64,000 nucleotides of DNA, taken from NCBI RefSeq assembly GCF_009650215.1, contig NZ_CP045851.1, forward strand, positions 1,279,189-1,343,188, read 5' to 3'. A program made the position numbers and the translations under genes. Every line of letters starts with the position of its first letter. Position 1 is the first letter of the stretch. This DNA is from Actinomarinicola tropica (lineage in GTDB: Bacteria; Actinomycetota; Acidimicrobiia; Acidimicrobiales; SKKL01). Of the stretch, positions 1 through 9,600 are shown piece after piece. Below the pieces are notes generated by a model. It was given only the letters and a program-made list of their open reading frames with translations, did not search any database and was not told where the DNA came from.

Positions 1-2
1 CC

Positions 3-446
3 GGGGTCGAGGCCCCACGGCTGCCGGGCATGGACGACCAGGAGACGGCGATGGCCGACCTGTGGGCCACCGGTGTCGCCCCCGACGGGCACCCGACCCG
101 CTTCGTCCGTCCCCGGCTCGACGAGCTCGGCGTCGTCACCGCCGCGGAGCTGGCCCGGATCGAGCACGGCACCCGGGTGCTCATCGGCGGGGTGGTCACC
201 CACCGCCAGCGCCCGGCGACGGCGTCGGGCATCACGTTCGTCAACATCGAGGACGAGACCGGCCTGGTCAACGTGGTGGTGTCGGTGGGGTGCTGGTCGC
301 GCTACCGCACGGTCGCCCGCACGGCACCGGCCATGCTGGTCCGCGGTCGCCTGGAGCGGGGCGACGGCGGCGTCATCAACGTGGTGGCCGAGCGGCTCGA
401 TCCGCTGCCGGTCGCCGCCGGTGCGCGGTCCCGCGACTTCAGGTGA
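3..446 (+). CDS. dnaE2: Error-prone DNA polymerase DnaE2, C-terminal fragment
   Basis: Only the last 147 codons of this gene lie in the window; the frame is open to the left edge. The fragment begins with the LPGM-type segment and the ATGVAPDGHPTRF stretch typical of the DnaE2/ImuC C-terminus. It then shows an OB-fold nucleic-acid-binding region (VLIGGVVTHRQRPATASG, then FVNIEDETGLVNVVV). DnaE2 is the alpha-type polymerase used for SOS mutagenesis and lesion bypass with ImuA' and ImuB; those partners would lie upstream, outside the window. The gene converges on the phosphopantetheinyl transferase and the two coding ends overlap by 8 bases, so it marks the left border of the peptide locus. The OB-fold tail and the ATG-type linker separate it from housekeeping DnaE1. 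The call is fairly safe despite truncation. Confidence 0.85.
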   Translation, partial: GVEAPRLPGMDDQETAMADLWATGVAPDGHPTRFVRPRLDELGVVTAAELARIEHGTRVLIGGVVTHRQRPATASGITFVNIEDETGLVNVVVSVGCWSRYRTVARTAPAMLVRGRLERGDGGVINVVAERLDPLPVAAGARSRDFR

Positions 447-1083
447 GCCAGGCCACCGCGGCCACGGTGCCCTCGATGGCGACCCCGCGGGTGGCCACGC
501 GCCCGAGCCCCTCGCCGGACACCCGCTCCTCGGCGTCGCCGGGTGCGACCCGGAACGTCCGCAGGTCCCGCTGCAAGCCCTCCCCGCTGAGCTTCACCAC
601 CGCCTCCTTGCGCACCCACACGGCGAGGAACCGCTCGAGCTGGCCCTCGCCCTCGCCGATCCAGCGGACCTCGTCGGGATGGAAGAGGTCGCGCGCGATG
701 TCGGCGGCCTCGGGCACCGGGGCCCGGGCCTCGACGTCGACCCCCACCGGGCCGTCCGCCAGCGCCACCAATCCGATGTCGCCGGAGCTGCTGGTCGACG
801 GGCGAGCCGTCCGTCCGTCGTCGGTGTGGACGACGAGCCGTCCGTCGATGCGCTCGAGCGCCAGGGACGCCGGCACCACCGCCAGCTCCGTCGCCACGAC
901 CTGGCGCAGGACGGCCCGACGGGCGAGCAGCCGGGCCCGTACGTCCCGGTCCATCCGTGGCAGGCGGGCGCGGTCCTCGTCGTCGAGCAGGGCGTGCTGG
1001 TCGTCACCGGGGTGCGGTGTGAGGGAGATGCGCCAGAGCCGGACGGGCGCATCCACCGCGACGGGCGTGGCGCGAGGGGTCAC
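439..1083 (-). CDS. 4'-Phosphopantetheinyl transferase, Sfp type
   Basis: This 214-residue enzyme should move the phosphopantetheine arm from CoA onto the carrier-domain serines of the two NRPSs next to it. It carries the Mg-binding GVDVEAR motif (Asp116, Glu118) and the WVRKEAVVK motif (Trp156, Lys159, Glu160, Lys164). In the upstream motif, where Sfp has SHS, this protein reads STSSSGD, so the CoA-contacting His appears replaced by Ser. The GTG start overlaps the TGA stop of the upstream NRPS as GTGA, so it is the last gene of a translationally coupled three-gene operon. Its 3' end overlaps the convergent dnaE2. A dedicated transferase at the end of the cluster supports peptide synthesis as the function of the locus. 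The family call is firm; exclusive service to these NRPSs is inference. Confidence 0.88.
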   Translation of the reverse strand: MTPRATPVAVDAPVRLWRISLTPHPGDDQHALLDDEDRARLPRMDRDVRARLLARRAVLRQVVATELAVVPASLALERIDGRLVVHTDDGRTARPSTSSSGDIGLVALADGPVGVDVEARAPVPEAADIARDLFHPDEVRWIGEGEGQLERFLAVWVRKEAVVKLSGEGLQRDLRTFRVAPGDAEERVSGEGLGRVATRGVAIEGTVAAVAWLT

Positions 1084-4000
1084 GGCTGGCCGTCGAGCAG
1101 CTGGCCGATCGCGGTGACCGTCTCGTCCACGTGGGGCGGCAGCAACACGCCGAAGTGGTCGCTCGGCAGGGTGCGCACGATGACGTCGTCGCACCACCTC
1201 GACCAACCGAGGTCGTCGCCGACCACGGCTTGGGTGTCGGTGGCGGCCAGGACGGTCAGCGCGCCGTCGTAGCGGCGCCCGCGCAGGCGCAGGAAGCCGC
1301 GCTCGTCCTGCTCGTCGCGCACGAGGCGCGCGGCGTGGGGGTCGGGCGGGTCGGACCGCACGGCGGCGCGTGCCGCGCGTGCCTCGGCGCGGGCCGCACG
1401 CTCCGTCGCCGGCGACGTCGCCCAGCGGCGGACGCGGTGGAGGGGGTGCTTGCGGCGCTCCCACCCCGTCATGGCGCGCAGGGTGTCGAGCAGCACGAGG
1501 CGACCCATCTTGGACCCGAGGTGGCGGGCGGCCTCGAGCGCCACGAGCCCGGAGGCGGAGTGCCCGAGGAGGTGCACGGTGCCGTCGCACGCTCCGGCGA
1601 TTGCGTCGGCCACGAGGCGCCCCTGGTGGGCGAGGTCGGCACGGCGGACGTGCAGCCGCGGCATGGGTCGGATGAGCAGCCACAGTGGACGGTCCTCGTC
1701 GATCGCGCGCAGCACGTGGCGCAGGTAGAGGCTGGTCTCCCCGTCGCGAGCGACGATGACCAGCGGGGCGAGGGAACCCTCGCGCAGGACGGTGATGGAG
1801 GCCTCGCCCCTGCTCTCGACCGGCTCGGCGTCCAGCCGGGCCGTCACCACCTGGACCAGGTGGGCGGGAGTGGCGTCCTCCAACAGGTCGGGCAGCTGCA
1901 CGGTCACCCCCAGGTGCCCGGTGAGCTCGGACACGAGCCGGGCGGCGAGGAGCGAGTGGCCGCCGAGGTCGAAGAAGTTGTCGAACATCCCGACCGGGCG
2001 CCCGAGCAACGCCTCCCACACGCCCACGATCGCCCGTTCGAGCGGTGAGGACGGCGGGACGCGCTCGTGGCCGAGGTCGGAGGGCTCGGGCGGCGGCAGC
2101 CGGCGACGATCCACCTTCCCCGACGTCGTGAGCGGCATGGCGTCGACGGTGACCACGACCGAGGGCACCATCCACTCGGGGAGCCGGGTGCGGCAGTGCG
2201 CCAGGACGTCGTCGCGGAGGTCGTCGGCGACGCCGGGACGTGGCTGCACCCACGCGACGAGCACGGGGGCGCCGGCCACGACCTCGTGGGTCCACGTCGC
2301 GGCCCGGAGGACATCGGGGTGGTCGCGGAGGACGGCGTCGACCTCGCCCGGTTCGATCCGGTAGCCCCGCACCTTCAGCTGGTCGTCGGAGCGGCCGTGG
2401 AACTCCAGCTCGCCGTCGTCGTTCCAGCGGACGCGGTCGCCCGTGCGGTACCAGCGGCGCCCGTCGATCTCGACGAACCGCGCCGCGGTCTGGGCGGGGT
2501 CGCCGATGTAGCCGTCGGCGAGGAGGTGGCCGGCGAGGAGGAGCTCTCCGATCGCCCCGCGGGGCATCGGTCGACCCTCGGCGTCGGCGACGCGCGCGAC
2601 GGTGCCGAGGACCGGCCGGCCGATCGGCACCAGGCCCTGCTCGACGTCGTCGGCCGTGCAGTCGTGGGCGACCGTCCAGACGGTGCACTCGGTGGGGCCG
2701 TACTCGTTCACGAGCCGGACGCCCGGAAGGCGACGCAGGTGGAGGTCGACGAGGGACGGCGGGCAGGCCTCGGCGCCGGTAGTGACCAGGCGGAGGCTCC
2801 CGAGGCCGTCCGCCGGTGCCTGGTCGAGGAGCAGCCGCAGGTGCGACGGAACGAGGTCGATCTGGCCCACCCCGTGTTCGTCGATCAGTCGGGCCAGCGA
2901 CACGGGGTCCAGCCGCTCGTCGTGCCCGGGGGTGACGAGGGTGCCGCCCATGGCGAGGTACCACACGGCGATGCCGAGGGCGGCATCGAACGCCATGTCG
3001 TGTCCGAGCAGCGCGACCTGGGGCGCGTCGGCGTAGTGGTCGAGGCGGGCCAGGGTCGAGGCGAGCAACGCCCTGTGGGGCACGACCACGCCCTTCGGCT
3101 CGCCGGTGCTGCCCGACGTGAAGAGCACGTAGGCCGGGTCGTCGCCGACGAGCGGGACCGCCTCGACGTGTGGGACGTCATCAGGGCGGGCCAGGCGCTC
3201 GGCCATCGACGCCTCGTCGAGGACCGCGGAGGCGTCGACGCGGCGCGCCAGCGCGGCGACCTTCGTGGCCGGTTGGCGGTCGCCGAGCGGGACGGGGACG
3301 GCGCCCAGCCACCAGCACGCGAGCAGCGCCTCGACCGCCGGCGCTCGATCGGCGGTGACCAGCACGTGGTCGCCGCGGCCCACCCCGTCGCGAGCCAGCG
3401 ACGCGGCGAGGCGGCGTGCCCGGTCGCCCAGCTCGCCCCAAGAGGTGGCGGCGCCGGTGTCGATCAGGGCGGCCCGGTCCGGCCGTCCGTCGACGTGCGG
3501 CCACACGAGGTCGAGGACGGTGCCGGCGGGCACGGGGCCCTCGTCGCCACCCAGGACCTCGGCATCCCTGCGGTCGCCCGGACCGGGCGCGACCAGGTCG
3601 TCGACCGGTGCGTCGAGGTGGTCGGGGAGCCGGGCGACGAGCTCGAGCCAGGCGTCGAGGAGGCGGTCGACGGTCGTCGGCAGCAGGCGACGGGGGTCGT
3701 GGTGGACCTCGACGTCGAGCGCACCGTCCTCGGCCGTGGTGCACACCACGTCGAGGTCGGTCAGCACGTGGGGGAGGGAGACGCCGTGGCGAGGGGCCGT
3801 GGAGGTGGACACGCGCTGGTTGAGCATGCTGACCATCACGTCGGGAAGCGCGAGCGGCTCGCCGTCGCGGTGGTCGCCGAGCACCGCCTCGACGGGGAGC
3901 CAGCCCCACTCGTCGCTCGCGACCACGTCCTCGGCCACCCCGCGGATCACATCGGCCACCGACCGCTCGCCTCGGGCGTCGACCCTGATCGGCACGAAGT

Positions 4001-6698
4001 TCGTGGTGCACGCCACGACCCGTTCGAGCTCCGGGAGGGGGCGGTTGGCGGTGGCCGTGCCGACGAGGAGGTCCTCGGGCGCGCCGAACCGACGCAGGGT
4101 GACGGCGAGCATCGCCGTGAGCGTGCTGAACGGCGACGCCCCGCATCGCCTGCTCACGGCCCCCAGGCTGGCGACGACCCCGGCGTCGAGTCGGCGACGG
4201 CGGGCCGCTGCGACGTGGTGGCTGTCACCGGTCAGCCGGCGGTCGTAGGGCAGGACCCCGCCGCGGAGCTCCGCCCCGCGGCGGAGGCGCTCGAGGAACC
4301 GTGACGCGGCGGCCGCGCCGTCGCCCTCCGTGCGGTCGTGCAGCCACACCGCGACGTCGACGGCGTCCACCTCCTTCTGGGCCAGGGTCGTGCCGGGATC
4401 GAGCGCGAGGGCGACGAGCTCGTCGACGAGCACGTCGACGGCCCAGCCGTCGGCGATCGCGTGGTGGACGACGAGCACCACGTCGACGCCGTCGGCCGCG
4501 TCCGCCACGTGGGCACGAACCAGCGGGGCCACGCCGAGGTCGAAGGGGCATCGGCCGAGCTCCCGGGCCCGTGCGTCGGCGTCGGCGTCTGGATCCAGCG
4601 GCTCGCAGGGGACGCGCACCTCGCCACGCGGGGCCACGACCTGTTCGAGCCCGTCCGGCCCGAGGCGCAGCGCGGTGCGCAACGACTCGTGGCGATCGGC
4701 GAGGAGGTCGAGCGCGCGCTCGACCGAGGACCGGTCCACGCCGTGCAGGTGCACGACCTCGACGAGGTTGCTGCCGCCTGCCCGACCGTCCTCCTGCTCG
4801 AGGTACCAGAACGACGTCTGCGCGGGGGTCGCCCGGCCCGTCCACCCGCCGTCCGGATCGCGGGCCACGCGCGCGACGGTCCGATCCGCGCGGGCGGGAC
4901 GGCGCCGCGCCAGCGACGCGAGGTCGGCGACGGTGGGGTGGTCGCGCAGGTCGCCCGGGTGCAGGTCCACCTGCAGCTGGCGGCGGAGGCGGGCGAGGAC
5001 GCGCGCCGCGGCGAGGCTGTCGCCGCCGACGCCGTAGAAGTCGTCCGCCGGACCGACCCGGACACCGAGGACCTCCGCGACGGCGTCGGCCACCGCCGCC
5101 TCGACGTCGTCGAGCGGCGCATGGCCGAAGGTGCCCACGGGTGGTGGGGCGGGGAGCGCCGCACGGTCGACCTTGCCGCCGACGGTGAGGGGGAGCCGAT
5201 CGCAGACGACGACGGTCGGTGGGACCTGAGCGGGCGGGAGCAGCTCGCCGAGCCGGCGGCGCACCTCGTCGCCGTCGAGATGGCGACCGTCGTGGCCTGC
5301 GACGTACCCCACGAGTCGGGGAGCGGGCCCCGTGCGGTCCACCTCCACCGCAGCTTGGGCGACGTCGGCCAGCCCGAGCAGCACGGCCTCGGTCTCGTCG
5401 GGCTCGACGCGCTCGCCGAGGATCTTCACCTGGCGGTCCTTGCGGCCGTGCAGCTCGAGCAGGCCGTCCTCGGTCCAGTGGGCGAGGTCGCCGGTGCGGT
5501 AGGCGCGGCCGTCGCCGAACGGGTCGTCGACGAAGACGTCGCCGTCGGGGCGGCCGACGTAGCCATGCGCCACCCCGGGTCCGGCGATCCACAGCTCGCC
5601 GATCCGGCCCGGTGGGGCGAGGTTGCCGTCGTCGACGACGTGGACCGTCGTGTTGGGGTGAGGGAGCCCGATCGGCACCGCCGTCCCGCTCCAGTCGGAC
5701 GGCACCTCGAAGGCGGTCGCGGCGATCGTGGCCTCGGTCGGGCCGTACTCGTTGACGAGCGCGCACGCTGGTAGCAGCTCGTGGTGCCGCCGGACGAGCC
5801 CGGGCGGCATCGCCTCCCCGCCGGTCACGACGCGACGGAGCGTGCGCAGCGCGCCGGGCGGGGCGAGGTCGAGCAGGCCCAGGTACCAGGAGGGGACGTT
5901 GGCGATGAACGTCACGCCGTGGGACGCCACGAGCTCGGCCGCGACCGACGGGTCGGCGGCGGCGTCGTCGGGCCCGACGACGAGGGTGCCGCCCGTGGCG
6001 AGGACCGGCAGGACGGTGGCCAGGCTGGCGTCGAAGCACAGCGAGGTCGTGAGGAGCGCCACGTGCGGAGGCTCGTGGAACCGCCGGAGCGACTCGATCC
6101 GCGCGACCACGTTGCCGTGGGTCACGGACACGCCCTTCGGTGTCCCGGTGCTCCCCGAGGTGAACAGCACGTAGGCCTCGTCGGCGGGGTCGATGACCGG
6201 GTGGCTCGGGGCCTCGGCGGTGCCCTCGGCGAGCTCGGAGGGGTTCGTCACGGCCTCGCCGGCGAACCCCTCGGTCGCCGGGACGCCGTGCGACGCCAAC
6301 ACGTGCTGCACGCCCGCGACCTCGAGGACCGTGCGCCACCGCGCTCCGGGGGCGCGAGGGTCGAGCGGGACGTAGGCGGCACCGCTGCGCAGCACGGCGA
6401 GCAGCGACGGGATCAGCCACCCGTCGCGACGGGCGACGAGACCGACGCGGGTCCCGGGCCCCACCCCCTCGTGCTGGAGCCCCGCCGCGATCCGGGCGGA
6501 GAGGGCGTCGAGCTCGCGGTAGGTCAGGCGCGGAGGTCCGTCGAGCCCCGGAGCCACGACGGCGACCCGCTGGCGGTCCGTCGCAGGAGGCGCAGCGGAG
6601 AGCGCGCCGGCGTGGGCGAGGCGAGGGGGCACCACGCGGCCCCGCCCCCGCGCCGTCGGCCGACCGACGTCGCCGGGGCGCCCCTCAGGGCCGGTCAT
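1080..6698 (-). CDS. Two-module non-ribosomal peptide synthetase, A-T-C-A-T-TE
   Basis: An 1872-residue NRPS. Domain order by eye: adenylation 1 (about 30-515; YVLFTSGSTGTPKG near 176-189, NEYGPTE near 316-322), carrier 1 (GGDSL, Ser561), condensation (about 620-1060; HHAIADG at 745-751), adenylation 2 (about 1080-1550; NEYGPTECTVW), carrier 2 (GGHSL, Ser1582) and thioesterase (1635-1872; GHSASG with Ser1714, Asp1738, His1848). With no condensation domain before module 1 it can start a chain itself, and with a thioesterase it can release one, so it may make a dipeptide-derived product alone. By-eye GrsA-numbered specificity codes are DAAAVGEIAK (A1) and DAGDTGEVWK (A2); I match neither to a known substrate. 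The A8 core of A1 reads RVEPDETE instead of the usual GEIE form, and A2 has WLGAVPVP-type sequence at core A2. Its start overlaps the upstream NRPS stop by 14 bases. Confidence 0.95.
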   Translation of the reverse strand: MTGPEGRPGDVGRPTARGRGRVVPPRLAHAGALSAAPPATDRQRVAVVAPGLDGPPRLTYRELDALSARIAAGLQHEGVGPGTRVGLVARRDGWLIPSLLAVLRSGAAYVPLDPRAPGARWRTVLEVAGVQHVLASHGVPATEGFAGEAVTNPSELAEGTAEAPSHPVIDPADEAYVLFTSGSTGTPKGVSVTHGNVVARIESLRRFHEPPHVALLTTSLCFDASLATVLPVLATGGTLVVGPDDAAADPSVAAELVASHGVTFIANVPSWYLGLLDLAPPGALRTLRRVVTGGEAMPPGLVRRHHELLPACALVNEYGPTEATIAATAFEVPSDWSGTAVPIGLPHPNTTVHVVDDGNLAPPGRIGELWIAGPGVAHGYVGRPDGDVFVDDPFGDGRAYRTGDLAHWTEDGLLELHGRKDRQVKILGERVEPDETEAVLLGLADVAQAAVEVDRTGPAPRLVGYVAGHDGRHLDGDEVRRRLGELLPPAQVPPTVVVCDRLPLTVGGKVDRAALPAPPPVGTFGHAPLDDVEAAVADAVAEVLGVRVGPADDFYGVGGDSLAAARVLARLRRQLQVDLHPGDLRDHPTVADLASLARRRPARADRTVARVARDPDGGWTGRATPAQTSFWYLEQEDGRAGGSNLVEVVHLHGVDRSSVERALDLLADRHESLRTALRLGPDGLEQVVAPRGEVRVPCEPLDPDADADARARELGRCPFDLGVAPLVRAHVADAADGVDVVLVVHHAIADGWAVDVLVDELVALALDPGTTLAQKEVDAVDVAVWLHDRTEGDGAAAASRFLERLRRGAELRGGVLPYDRRLTGDSHHVAAARRRRLDAGVVASLGAVSRRCGASPFSTLTAMLAVTLRRFGAPEDLLVGTATANRPLPELERVVACTTNFVPIRVDARGERSVADVIRGVAEDVVASDEWGWLPVEAVLGDHRDGEPLALPDVMVSMLNQRVSTSTAPRHGVSLPHVLTDLDVVCTTAEDGALDVEVHHDPRRLLPTTVDRLLDAWLELVARLPDHLDAPVDDLVAPGPGDRRDAEVLGGDEGPVPAGTVLDLVWPHVDGRPDRAALIDTGAATSWGELGDRARRLAASLARDGVGRGDHVLVTADRAPAVEALLACWWLGAVPVPLGDRQPATKVAALARRVDASAVLDEASMAERLARPDDVPHVEAVPLVGDDPAYVLFTSGSTGEPKGVVVPHRALLASTLARLDHYADAPQVALLGHDMAFDAALGIAVWYLAMGGTLVTPGHDERLDPVSLARLIDEHGVGQIDLVPSHLRLLLDQAPADGLGSLRLVTTGAEACPPSLVDLHLRRLPGVRLVNEYGPTECTVWTVAHDCTADDVEQGLVPIGRPVLGTVARVADAEGRPMPRGAIGELLLAGHLLADGYIGDPAQTAARFVEIDGRRWYRTGDRVRWNDDGELEFHGRSDDQLKVRGYRIEPGEVDAVLRDHPDVLRAATWTHEVVAGAPVLVAWVQPRPGVADDLRDDVLAHCRTRLPEWMVPSVVVTVDAMPLTTSGKVDRRRLPPPEPSDLGHERVPPSSPLERAIVGVWEALLGRPVGMFDNFFDLGGHSLLAARLVSELTGHLGVTVQLPDLLEDATPAHLVQVVTARLDAEPVESRGEASITVLREGSLAPLVIVARDGETSLYLRHVLRAIDEDRPLWLLIRPMPRLHVRRADLAHQGRLVADAIAGACDGTVHLLGHSASGLVALEAARHLGSKMGRLVLLDTLRAMTGWERRKHPLHRVRRWATSPATERAARAEARAARAAVRSDPPDPHAARLVRDEQDERGFLRLRGRRYDGALTVLAATDTQAVVGDDLGWSRWCDDVIVRTLPSDHFGVLLPPHVDETVTAIGQLLDGQP

Positions 6699-9600
6699 CG
6701 AGGATCTGCGCCAGGGCAGCGATGGTGGCGTCGACGTGGGGCGGCATCAGGACGCCGAAGTGGTCGCCGGGGAGGGGGAGCACCTCGAGATCGTCGCACC
6801 AACGCGACCACCCCAGGTCGTGCCCCCACCCGTCGGCGGTCTGTTCCGCCGCGAGCAAGGTGACGGAGCGGGTGAACCGCCGCCCCCGGTACCGGCCGAA
6901 CCCGCGCATGTCCTGGGCGTCGCGGACCTGGCGCACCGCCATCGGGTCCGGCTCGGCGGTGGGCCTCCGGAGGGTGCGCTCGGCGCGCCGCAGCGCCACC
7001 AGGGAACGCCACTCGCCGCGGGGGTCGGCGAGCCAGGCTCGAACCCGACGGACCGGCTCCCGCACCACGTCGTCGGGGCCGTTCGGGCGGACGGTGTCGA
7101 GGAGGGTGACCGTCGCGGCCTGGGCTCCCAGGCGCTCCGCCGCCTCCAGGGCGACCACCCCCGATGCCGAGTGGCCGAGCAGGTGCACGGCCGGGGCGCC
7201 TGCGGTCCGGAGCGCGGCAGCGACCCGGTCGCCGTGGTGGACGAGGTCGAACGCACGCTCCGAGATCGTCGGGGCCGGCCGCAGCACGAGCCACAACGGA
7301 CGACGGGGGTCGAGGACCTTCAGCACGTGGCGCAGGTAGAAGCTCGTCTCGCCGTCGCGGGCGACGATCGCCAGCGGGGCGAGCTCGCCGTCGCGGAGGA
7401 CGTGGATCTCGGCGTCGGGACGCTCCTCCGTCCACGACCGTGCCGCGCGGCGCTCGATCACCTCGGTGAGCCGCCGCGGGGTCGCGGCGTCCATCAGGTC
7501 GGCGAGCGTCACGGTGGCGTCGAGGCGCTCGGCGAGGACGTTGATCAGCTGGGCGGCGAGGAGCGAGTGCCCGCCGACGTCGAAGAAGTCGTCGTCGGGT
7601 CCGACGTGGCTGCGGTCGAGCAGCTCGGCCATGGCCGAGGCGATCGAGGAGATCGCGGCGTGGACCGGGGCGGCGACGTCGTCGGGGGGCGGGGCGTCGT
7701 CGTCGGGTCGGGCGTCGCCGACGAGCTCGGGAAGGGCGCGACGGTCGAGCTTGTCGCCGAGCGTCCGGGGGATCGCGGCGACCTCGACCACCTGGCTGGG
7801 CACCCAGGCGCGCGGCAGCGTGCGCGCCAGCTCCGCACGGGCCTCGCCGGAGCTGCGACCCGAGACGGGGCTGACCAGGGCCACGAGGCGCGCGGTGGAT
7901 CCCGATCCGACGACGTCGACGAGGGCGTCCTCCACCCCGTCGAGGGCCAGGACGGCGTGCTCGATCTCGCTCAGCTCGATGCGCTGGCCCCGGAGCTTCA
8001 CCTGGCGGTCGAGCCGGCCGAGGAAGACGATGTCGCCGTCCTCGGTCCAGCGCACCTGGTCACCCGTCCGGTACCAGCGGACGTCCCGGTCGTCGGACGG
8101 CTCGACGAACGCCGCGGCGGTGAGGTCGGGTCGACCGTGGTAGCCGGCGGCGACGCAGGGGCCACCGAGGAGCAGCTCACCTGCCGCACCCACGCCGGTC
8201 GGCCCGCCGTGGCGGTCGACGATGCGTGCGAGGGTCCCTGGATGGGGTCGACCGATCGGGATGGCGACCGATCCGCCGGCGTGGACCCCAGGATCGATCG
8301 GTGCGCTCGTCGCCGTCACGACCGTCTCGGTCGGCCCGTAGACGTTGACGAGGGCGGTGTCGGGTGCCGCGGCCGCGTGCTGCGCCACGAGCGACGGCGT
8401 GAGCTCCTCGCCGCCGATCAGGACCGTCCGCATGCCGGCGACCGCCCCCGGCACGACCTCGAGGAGCAGCCGGTGGACGGTGGGCACGACGAACATCGTG
8501 TCGACCTCGCCGTCGGTGATGACCGCCCCGAGGCCACCGGGATCGGCGGCCGCCTCGTCGGGCGCCACCACGAGCGTCCCGCCGGTGTCGAGGACCCAGA
8601 ACATGAAGATGCTGGCGTCGAAGCCGAGCGCCGACTGGTGGAGGAACCGGGAGGCGACGCCGTAGGCCTCGCGGAAGGAGTCGATGCGGCGGCGGAGCGC
8701 CTCGTCGGTGACGACGACCCCCTTCGGTGTGCCCGTGGACCCGGAGGTGAAGAGCACGTAGGTGGTGGATCCGGGCGGCCGGTCGGGCCACGCGGCCGGT
8801 GCCGGCGCGCGACTCGTGGGACGACCGTCGTCGTCGAGCAGGATCGACGTGACACCGCGGTGCGCGGCGAGGTCGTCGATCCACGGTCGGGTGCCGATGA
8901 CGGCACGGGCGTCGACCTCGTCGGCGAGGAGGCGCTGGCGCTGGACCGGGTGGCCGGCGTCGATCGGCACGAACGCGCACCCGGCCCGCAGCACGCCGAG
9001 GACCGCGGTGACCATCGGGATCCCGCGCTCGGAACTGACCGCGACGCACGACCCGGGGGCGATCCCTGACGCGACCAGAGCTGCGGCGACGTCGTCGGCT
9101 CGTTCGGCGAGCTCGGGGCCGGCGACGACGCGCCAACTGCCGTCGGCGGAGAGGGCGGACACGGCGGCACCGGAGGTCGCGAGGGCGTCCCACAGCGATG
9201 TCACCAAGGGCCGGAGCGGCTGCTCCGGCAGCTGACCTCCGAAGGCGACGACCTCGGCGAGGAGGTGGGCGGGCAGCGCGGGCAGGTCGGCCACCGCCTG
9301 CGTCGGCGCGTCGAGGGCGACGGTCAGGACGTGCTCCACCTCGTCGAGCAAGCGCTCGGCGGTCCGTTCACCCAGACGTGACCAGTCGAGGTCCAGGCGC
9401 ACGACGATGCCGTCCTCGCGACGGACGAACGTCCAGTTCACATCGAACATCGGTGCGAGCGGCTCGTCCTGGAGCACCTCGAGCGCGGGACCGCCAGGTC
9501 CGAGGTGCGGCACGACCATCGAGTCGGCCTCGATCCAGCCGACGTAGGTCTGGAGCGGATCGCCGTGGGTCGGGAGCTCCCCGTGCCGCCGGAGCTCGGC

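Noticed and set aside
1084-2964. Upstream part of the long minus-strand frame ending in the PPTase
   Set aside because: It is in the wrong frame within the NRPS gene. The PPTase starts at the GTG overlapping the NRPS stop.
2067-4304. Plus-strand open frame of 745 codons opposite the two-module NRPS
   Set aside because: It mirrors the NRPS coding strand with the typical Ala/Gly/Arg-rich shadow composition; the minus-strand frame carries full NRPS motifs.
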